This document shows positions 57,901 to 64,000 of a stretch of DNA of 64,000 bases, in pieces. How positions within the stretch are numbered: the stretch's first letter is position 1; every line of letters starts with the position of its first letter. A program made the translations under genes and the position numbers. The notes beneath the pieces are model-generated. The model was not told the origin of the DNA. It did no database searches and saw only the letters and a program-made list of their open reading frames with translations. Where the stretch lies: NCBI GenBank assembly GCA_033439295.1, contig JAVTLE010000003.1, positions 2,046,001 through 2,110,000 of the forward strand, given 5' to 3'. Source of the stretch: Deuterostichococcus epilithicus (taxonomy: Eukaryota; Chlorophyta; Trebouxiophyceae; Prasiolales; Stichococcaceae).

Positions 57901-59232
57901 AGGGTCTCCTTCGGGTGAGTTCTCAGCTGCCCCAGCTAGTGAACAGCAGCAGGCTGCGCCAATCGCCGTGCGCTACATGCTGCAGCACAAGATGGTGGGA
58001 GGTCATGAAGGGTGTCGGACCGAGGCGCAGTCCTGTGGCGCCTGCCAAGTGCGGCCCAGTGTGGCTCGATGTGTCAAGAAGTATGCTTTTCTTGTTGGTT
58101 GCGAAAAGAACAGCAACAACCCCCCACCTCCCCCCCCTCCCTCTGGCAGCCACGCCCTCAGTGCGTCCAGCAGCGCGCCCACAATCGCGACGGACAGCTC
58201 TCCCATGGCGCACAGACGTCCTGCGCATATTCAACATCTGAACACAATCAACCGTCTCCCACTGCCACTATGACGTCTCACCTGGAGCACTGATTGGGTG
58301 ATGCCCAGCGCGTCGAGCACCGGATCCAAAGGGACGAACTGCGGCTGCACGGGGGCGACGACCCACATGCCGTCGGCCGCAATGCGCTCCAGCACCGTCG
58401 CATAGTCCTGGGGAAAAAGCCACGAAGTCGTTAGAGCAGCATCACATCACGACACCGACGAGCATGGTTACTACGGCAGGTTTGGGGAAAATCAGCAGGT
58501 CGAATGAGCAGCACGAGCCAGCAGGCGATGACATCATTGGGCAAGCGCGAGACCAGGTTGCGGGGGCTTTCTCAAGAGAAGTCGGCAGCCTGCGCAGGCG
58601 GCAGCGGGCATCCGTCGACGGCAGGTGTGGGAGGCAGCATCACCTGGGGGACCTGTTCGAAGCCGTGCATGAAAAGCACGACGCCCTTGTAGCCCGCACC
58701 CTGTAGTGTGAACAGGGCGCATTTGATGAGGTGATGTGACACAGATCATGCAACAGAGCATGCACGCCAGTCCAGTTATGGCAACTCCGCGCCTGGCTGG
58801 CTTGAGCAGCAGTGGCTGACATGACTCACCCCTGTGGGCGGCAGAAACTCGACAATGAAGGATGTGTCCCCATACTTCTGTGTGTTTTCTCGGGGAATGC
58901 TGGCGCTGGGCCTGCGTCCCGGCACGATCATGCATGTTGCACAAGTAAGCACTTCGATTGGTGCCGCCATGCCCGCCATGCAGCCTTGGCACCTTGCGGC
59001 TCTGGCATGCTGAAACGTACCATGTGGAAGAAGTGCTGCTGCTGCTGCTACCCCTCTGCATGCAATAGAACAACACCGAGTTTGGTGCCTCTTGAGGCAG
59101 CTGTCAACGGCATGGCAAGCAGGTCTTTGAACAGGCTATGTGCCTGCGCAATCCTCCAGGCGGTCCTTTGAGCTGCAACGCCGGGCAGGAGACGCGATCG
59201 CGACTCACGGTGGCGCTGCCCGCCACAGCCAT
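54944..59232 (-). CDS. Chlorophyllase-like alpha/beta hydrolase with C-terminal membrane segments
   Basis: Twelve exons (59232-59209, 58877-58830, 58700-58653, 58407-58282, 57760-57604, 57336-57179, 56839-56711, 56387-56238, 55882-55775, 55465-55367, 55185-55144, 54961-54944) sum to 1107 nt, 368 aa. Fold signatures: GVVLFMHGFEQDYATVLERI, ADGMWVVAPVQPQF, nucleophile elbow GISGHSLGG (Ser), LAVMAPFPYM, and FPFGTHTGYQ with the likely catalytic His. This resembles chlorophyllase / dienelactone-hydrolase relatives that cleave esters; chlorophyll as substrate is a guess. Two hydrophobic segments follow (YAIYVILLALLLGISS; TLSIVTALLVPVELF), which ordinary chlorophyllases lack. No long transit peptide is visible: the start exon encodes only MAVAGSAT. 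The exon 8 donor is GC (AAG|GCGCGG). The 18-nt last coding exon is the least certain part. Confidence 0.82.
57813..57845 (-). repeat. Intronic copy of hydrolase exon 5 segment
   Basis: Copy of about 57706-57740 (encoding QQVAQLLFTPG), lying upstream in the intron. Both share the core gcgccacctgctg on the plus strand. Confidence 0.75.
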
Positions 59233-60907
59233 GACGGGGGTCTGCCGCAGGGCTGTGTGTGCTGCCGGCCGGCGGCGCTGCTTAGGGTGCGCTCGCACTG
59301 CCTCAAGCTGCGTGCCTTGCAGCTGCGAAGCGGTCCTGGTCGTCATCCCGCCGGTCGATGGCCGCTGCACCGAGCGGTGCGCCGCACCCACCCCCGGCCA
59401 GGCTGGCGTGTTGATGGGCGTGCATGCTGCAGCGTGGACGGCCATGCTGACGTGCAATGGCGGGCAGTTCAGCTCGCAAGCCTGCATGGAGGCATCCAGA
59501 AGTCGATCGCGTGATCGCGGCCCTGAGAAGGCTGACGCAGCTAACTGCCAGACTGGCAGTATGGCAGTCACGAGAGCAGAGGCTGAACTGCGGGACTGGC
59601 GACGGCAACAGCCGCCTGCAGTACATGATTAATATAGGTCAGATAATCACGGCAGATGCGGCCTTTGAAAAACCATCAGGATCCGCAATAGGATGGTGAA
59701 GCCCAATCTGATCAGATCTCCGCACTGCTGCTGTGCAGTGCACCTTCCCTTGGGCCATGCAAAGTGCACCAGTAGGCGAGATCTGAAAGTTCTACACAAT
59801 CGACACGGTAAGTGTAGGTGGTCGCGTTTTTTTCATTGAAACGGCAAGCGTACGGATTCAGGTACTCACGGAAAGCCTCGATCGCAGGCGCCGGTAGGTC
59901 AGCCAGTCGGCCTCAGACGCCCGCCTGGCGGTCAAAGTCGCAGCGTGCACCCAGTTTAGCCTGCACACTGCCCAAAATCGCAGCGTTTCGAGATCACAAG
60001 TCCGATTGTCAGACAGATTCACGTGATACCAGCACGGCACAACATTTCTACACCCATTTGGGGTGTTGGATGTACGTTCAAACACCCTGACATTGTTGCG
60101 GGGATTGTGTCACCATCTGCCAACTCTCAGTCTAAATCTCAAAGCACACGCGGCGGCACTGGCAAAATGCTTGCGATTCCAGCAACGCAACAGCTGACAC
60201 CCTCTCATTGCTCCTTGGTTCGGGAGGGTCCCTTTGGTACATACAATACACCATCACACCAACCTGCACATGTTCCCTGTGTCAAGCGAACATGATACCC
60301 ACGACGAGTGTCACAATAAGCTGCGACTAGTGTCACATAATGCGCCACTGGTGCGCGGATCTAAACTTTTCGTACACTGCTGCAGATCACAAAGAGAAGG
60401 CCTCGTTCTTATTCTCCTCGCATGTGCCAAACGTGCTCAATCACAATGGCCGCCATTGCCGCTTGCTGCCGCTAGCACGTTCAGCTTGGCGCAGCCCAGG
60501 GCGGGGTCCGTTGCGCCGCCTGAGCACAACGCTCGTCATCTGACGCTGGTAGTGCTGCTGCCAGGCCGCGCAGGGCCGCCACATCGCCCACCGCTGCCGG
60601 CGGCGCAGCTGCTGACGGCCGCCAGCGCACAGGTCGGCATGCGGCGGACGCAGTCGCGGCCCCAGCCCGGAGTTCGTCCTGCAACGGCTGCGCGGACGGG
60701 CGCGGCAGACTGACCGCCAGCGGCCCAGATGAACGGCCCGACCTCATGCCCGGCGCCCATGCCGCCTGGCGTCGGCCGGCGGCCCTCACACTGGCTGCTG
60801 GCGGCGGGCGCTTATGCCGGGGCCTCGCGCCGGTCGCCAGTCCCGCGTCTCACACCGGCCGCCGGCGGCGGGCGCTCACGCCGGGGTGCAGGCTGTCTGA
60901 ACCGACC
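59233..60907. other. Intergenic stretch
   Basis: Promoter side of the hydrolase gene and 3' side of the Ala-rich gene. Both strands are open at 60481-60789, with Ala/Pro/Arg-rich frames typical of very high GC; I cannot call either coding. Confidence 0.4.
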
Positions 60908-60950
60908 TCACGCCGGCCGGCGGCGGCGGGCGCTCATGCCGGCGGTGCAC
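60785..60950. repeat. About 60-bp tandem repeat, three copies
   Basis: Copies begin near 60785, 60849 and 60907. Each reads ctcac[ag]c[tc]ggc then a GGCGGCGGGCGCT core. The third overlaps the last codons of the Ala-rich gene (ARRRRPA). Confidence 0.8.
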
Positions 60951-63510
60951 GGCGGAGAGGCGGCCATGCCCAGTGCGATGTCCTCAACGTCCAGCTGCAG
61001 CAGCTCGTCCGGTGCCAGCGCCGCCTGTACATGAAGGGTTTGAAAAAGACTTCAGGACATGTCGGGCAGGAGGAATTCGATCTCAGCGCCGCCTGACAAG
61101 AGTAGGGCATCAGGACATAGGGCCGGNNAACAGGAGNCAANNCACGCCGCTGTCCTTGCGGTATGCGAGCCAGGCGAATGCTGCAGCACGANGGCATGCC
61201 AGTTTGTGTGGAGGCGACTAGGGTGGGGGGAGGGGGTTGGGGAGGCGCCCTCGCACGGCCTGCGGCTGCAGGGTCAGCACTGCGCCATGCTGCGGCGCCA
61301 CACCCCTCCTGCACGAGTGCGCACGGCCGGAGGCGCCGACGCCAAAGGCCGACCGGCGAAGGGGGTGCGAGGCAGGGATGGGGCAGCTGGACCTGCCGCC
61401 GGCCACCCCACAACCCTATCAAACTTTGTGACAGGGTTGTTCATCAATCGCGCACCAGGCGGTCGGCCTCAGCGGCGTCGCCGGATGCGCGGGCCCACAC
61501 CGTCAGCATGGTGCGCAGCTGGCCAGACGCTGCGCCGGCCTTCGAGGCCAGCGACTGAATCCCGACCGACAGCTGCGCGAGGCCCGCCTCGACTGCACGG
61601 CACACCAATGTAAGCCGTCAGGCTGACGGCGGCCTGAGGGAACTCGCTGCCAGCTGCAGCCTGAGAGGACAAGGTCAGGAGCAGGGGCCTGCATGACGAA
61701 CCAATGGCAGCAGCGGTCGCTTTTGGGACACTGGGACCTGGGTAGCTCTACAGGGGAGGAACAGGACACCTTGCGCTGCCGGCATGCCGGTGCGGGGAGC
61801 ATCGGGCGCCAGCTGTCGCCTCAGCTTGTGCAGCACGCCTGCGAGCTCCGCCGCCTCCGCCGCCACATCGCCGTCGGCGGCGCCTGCAGAGCAGGGTGTT
61901 GCCAATCTCAGGGACCTCACGAGTGCCATCTGGAAGCCAGCCAGCCGGGCACAGTGCAGTTTGTCATCACGCAGCAAAGTGAGTTGAGCTCTGATGCCAA
62001 ACAAGTGGTCGATGCTCCAGCTGCTCCGCAGCTTCACTGTGCAGCGCAACTCCACTGGTGGAGTTTGCAACGAAAAAAGGCCACACCTGCTGCGCTGCCC
62101 CGGTAGCGGGCTGCAGGCGTCGAGAAGGAGGGCCCCAGCGTTGCCGTGCCGGCACCGACCGCACCGGCGCTGGCNNCTGGCCACGCGCCGCCCCTTGCGG
62201 CGGCGGCGNCGCCGTGCGCTGCAGCGCTGCCGTCGGCGAGGACGGAAGCACCCTCGGCATCGCTCACCCACGGGACGCCTGCAGCATACTGCTGCAGCAC
62301 CGCCACGGCCTCGGCATCGGAGACCTCCCCCTCTGCCCCCCGCAGCAGCCTTGGCTGTTGACAGGCATCCAGTGTTCGTCACGATGTGTGTCATGACGGG
62401 TCTGGCCACAGGTCCCTGATGCTGCGGCAAAACGTTCTGCGGGACTAAGCATATGGACAGACCTGTTTGAAGCCCATGGCTTGGCGGTTTGGCGGTTTGG
62501 CAGCAGGAGCTAAGTGGTCACCGAGGATCCAAGATGTTGCCAAAGAATGCCGACCTGCAACCGCCTGGCTGCGCCCTACTCAAGAAGCTGCCCAGCTTTC
62601 CCGCGATGGCCTCGAATGCAGTTTCCTTGTTCAGGTCGGCACAGCTGTCGGTGACCCACCTGCAGCGCCGAGTGAGAGGGCGCCCTGCTCGCGCCGCCGG
62701 CGTCCGCCGCGGTGTCAGCCTGCGAAGCCAGCACCTCGTTGACGTCGCGCGTGAGGGCATCGGAGTGCGCCGGCTGCGCCGCCACCTGCACCACTGCTGC
62801 GAGCGCTGGAGGCTCTGCCGCCGCTGGTCCCTGTGCCGCCGCCGCATGCTCCGCTTCGACCGCCGCAGCTGGCGCCGCAGCTGCGCCACGATACAGCGCG
62901 CCCGCCTGGCCGAGCAGCGGTTTGAGGTCGCTGCTGGGGCCCAGGCCCGGCTGCACGGCGGACTGCGCGCCGCCGCCGCCGCTGCCGTCTGGCGCCTCCT
63001 CAGCGTGCAACTGCTCCGACACGTCTGATGCGCGCCGCTCAGCGCCTGCAGTGCAAGGCGCAATGGTACTCGTCATGCGAATGCAGGTCTCATCGAGATC
63101 CATGCACAAGCTTCTGTTGCCGAATTCATTCTGCCAGTGCAACAGGGACACACAAGTGCGACACCGCTCATGATCGTCGCCGGCTCCCGTCTACAAGGTG
63201 TCTTGAGCGTCCGGCAGTGCCATGCACCTGTCGTGCTTCCGTCAGCATGTGGCTGCTGCTGCTGAGCGGCAGCGGCGCCCGCCGCCGCCGCCANCGGCAC
63301 TCCGCCAGCCGCCGCTCCGCCGTCCCGCGCGTCTCCCGCCGCCGCCCCACCATCCGGCGGCGCACCCTCGTCGCCAGAGTCCTCGAGCTGCGCCAGCGCC
63401 TCTGCTCGCGCCCGCTCGGCTTCCTCAGCCGAGCGCCGCAGGACCTCCTGCAGCACCGCCTCCGCCCGCCGCTCTTCGCGCTGGCGCAGCCGCTGCTCCA
63501 TCTCCGCCGC
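60908..63510 (-). CDS. Unrecognised Ala-rich helical protein (5' part outside or unresolved)
   Basis: The exon starting at 63510 encodes AAEMEQRLRQREERRAEAVL with a charged coiled-coil look and the acidic LEDSGDEG. Further exons on the same strand: about 63030-62660 (EQLHAEEAPDGSGGG, LKPLLGQAGALYRG, ALTRDVNEVLASQAD), about 62320-62100 (AVAVLQQYAAGVPWVSDAEG), about 61940-61795 (DVAAEAAELAGVLHKLRRQL), 61660-61606, 61592-61456 (IQSLASKAGAASGQL, TVWARASGDAAEADRL) and 61024-60908 (LAPDELLQLDVEDIALGMA). The last four agree in phase and end at a TGA. I recognise no family; it looks like a helical scaffold. Ambiguous bases fall inside it (61127-61192, 62175-62209, 63294). The acceptor at 63511 implies an upstream exon, not identified. 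Confidence 0.6.
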
Positions 63511-63513
63511 CTG

Positions 63514-63530
63514 CGGGTTTCAGGGTTTAG
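63514..63530 (-). repeat. Telomere-like CCCTAAA at a splice acceptor
   Basis: On the transcript strand the intron ends CCTAAACCCTGAAACCCGCAG, right at the acceptor of the exon starting at 63510. Confidence 0.75.
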
Positions 63531-64000
63531 GCTTCAGCCTTCGAGCGGTGGTCCTGTCTCGCGCTGGGTTTCTGGCGTTGGCACTGACGCTGCTCTCCGC
63601 ATGCGTGTGCTTATCCCCTGGCCCTGCCGCCTGCAGGCAGAAGGGCGCTTTGCAAGGCATGAAATGCAGTCGTGGTCCTCGGCAGACGCCGTTTGTCAGC
63701 TTCGCCTGCTGCTCTGTCGAACTGTCAGGTCCGCGGCTGCGGCTGCGGCAGCCGCTCTAGTACCATGTGCCATGCCTGGCACCCAGACACGATCGGATGT
63801 CTGCGCTGAGACAGCTGCCTGGTGCACCCACCAGTTCAGTTTGCTGCCGGCTGCCTGGACAACAGCCCTGGTTGCCGATGCAGCTCCCTTGGGTGTCTGC
63901 GAGACTACCCTGCTCCGCCGCCCGCTGTCCCCCCGCGTGTTGCTGCACGCCTGGAATTGCAGCCAGCGAGTCGCTGTCACTTCGTCTGCTGGAAGATTTT
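63531..64000. other. Right edge, unresolved
   Basis: Probably intron and upstream exons of the Ala-rich gene. A minus-strand frame at the edge reads SSSRRSDSDSLAAIP before a GC-type donor-like site. Confidence 0.35.

Noticed and set aside
58000-58200. Extra hydrolase exon (VGALLDALRAWLPEG)
   Set aside because: Looks chlorophyllase-like but no acceptor fits the phase, and exons 4 and 5 join in frame without it. Kept as intronic, with some doubt.
60481-60789. Overlapping Ala/Pro/Arg frames on both strands
   Set aside because: Very high GC keeps stops rare; no motif, start or splice evidence.
61127-63294. Ambiguous bases as biological signal
   Set aside because: Scattered N positions in very GC-rich sequence are most likely consensus uncertainty.

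Overview
This window is nuclear DNA from a GC-rich, intron-dense green alga. Evidence from the sequence: plastid-type genes (an HMA1-like metal ATPase, a plant-type diaminopimelate decarboxylase with a transit-like leader, a chlorophyllase-like hydrolase), nuclear-pore and splicing-associated proteins, many short introns, and scattered plant-type TTTAGGG/CCCTAAA repeats. A chlorophyte, possibly a trebouxiophyte, is my inference. I see no operons, CRISPR arrays, IS elements, tRNAs, rRNAs or virus-like elements.

Layout: LysA runs off the left edge (minus, to about 3.8 kb). Next come an HMA1-type P1B ATPase (plus, 4.2-10.3 kb), a FrnE/DsbA-family oxidoreductase (minus, 10.9-13.6 kb), a poorly resolved stretch (13.6-15.4 kb), an NKAP-like RS protein (minus, 15.4-19.0 kb), and a large RING plus two-RanBP2-zinc-finger polyQ protein (plus, 19.6-27.8 kb). 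These are followed by a DUF1279/FAM210-like protein (plus, 28.8-29.4 kb), a Nup50/Nup2-like FG nucleoporin with a Ran-binding domain (minus, 30.4-33.5 kb), a very small SERBP1/Stm1-like protein (plus, 33.9-34.7 kb), a short-chain dehydrogenase (minus, 35.1-37.6 kb) and two tandem cytochromes P450 (minus, 37.8-42.0 and 42.9-47.3 kb). The right part holds a small membrane protein (plus, 48.0-50.4 kb), a type II membrane DUF3431 protein (plus, 51.1-54.2 kb), a chlorophyllase-like hydrolase with C-terminal membrane segments (minus, 54.9-59.2 kb) and an unrecognised Ala-rich helical protein running off the right edge (minus, 60.9-63.5 kb and beyond). The genes are unrelated housekeeping and metabolic functions, as expected for a eukaryotic chromosome arm; there is no shared pathway.

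The most unusual biology is in the introns. (1) Many introns contain decayed tandem copies of the neighbouring exon edge, usually repeating the acceptor and first codons of the next exon; one intron carries an inverted exon copy that could form a hairpin. (2) About 12 of roughly 80 introns I could phase use GC rather than GT donors. (3) Telomere-like repeats sit close to splice sites, C-rich strand near acceptors and G-rich strand just after donors. (4) Several exons are microexons (18-26 nt) carrying or splitting active-site motifs. Exon models were built by hand from splice sites and reading phase; those whose lengths sum to a multiple of three are stated.
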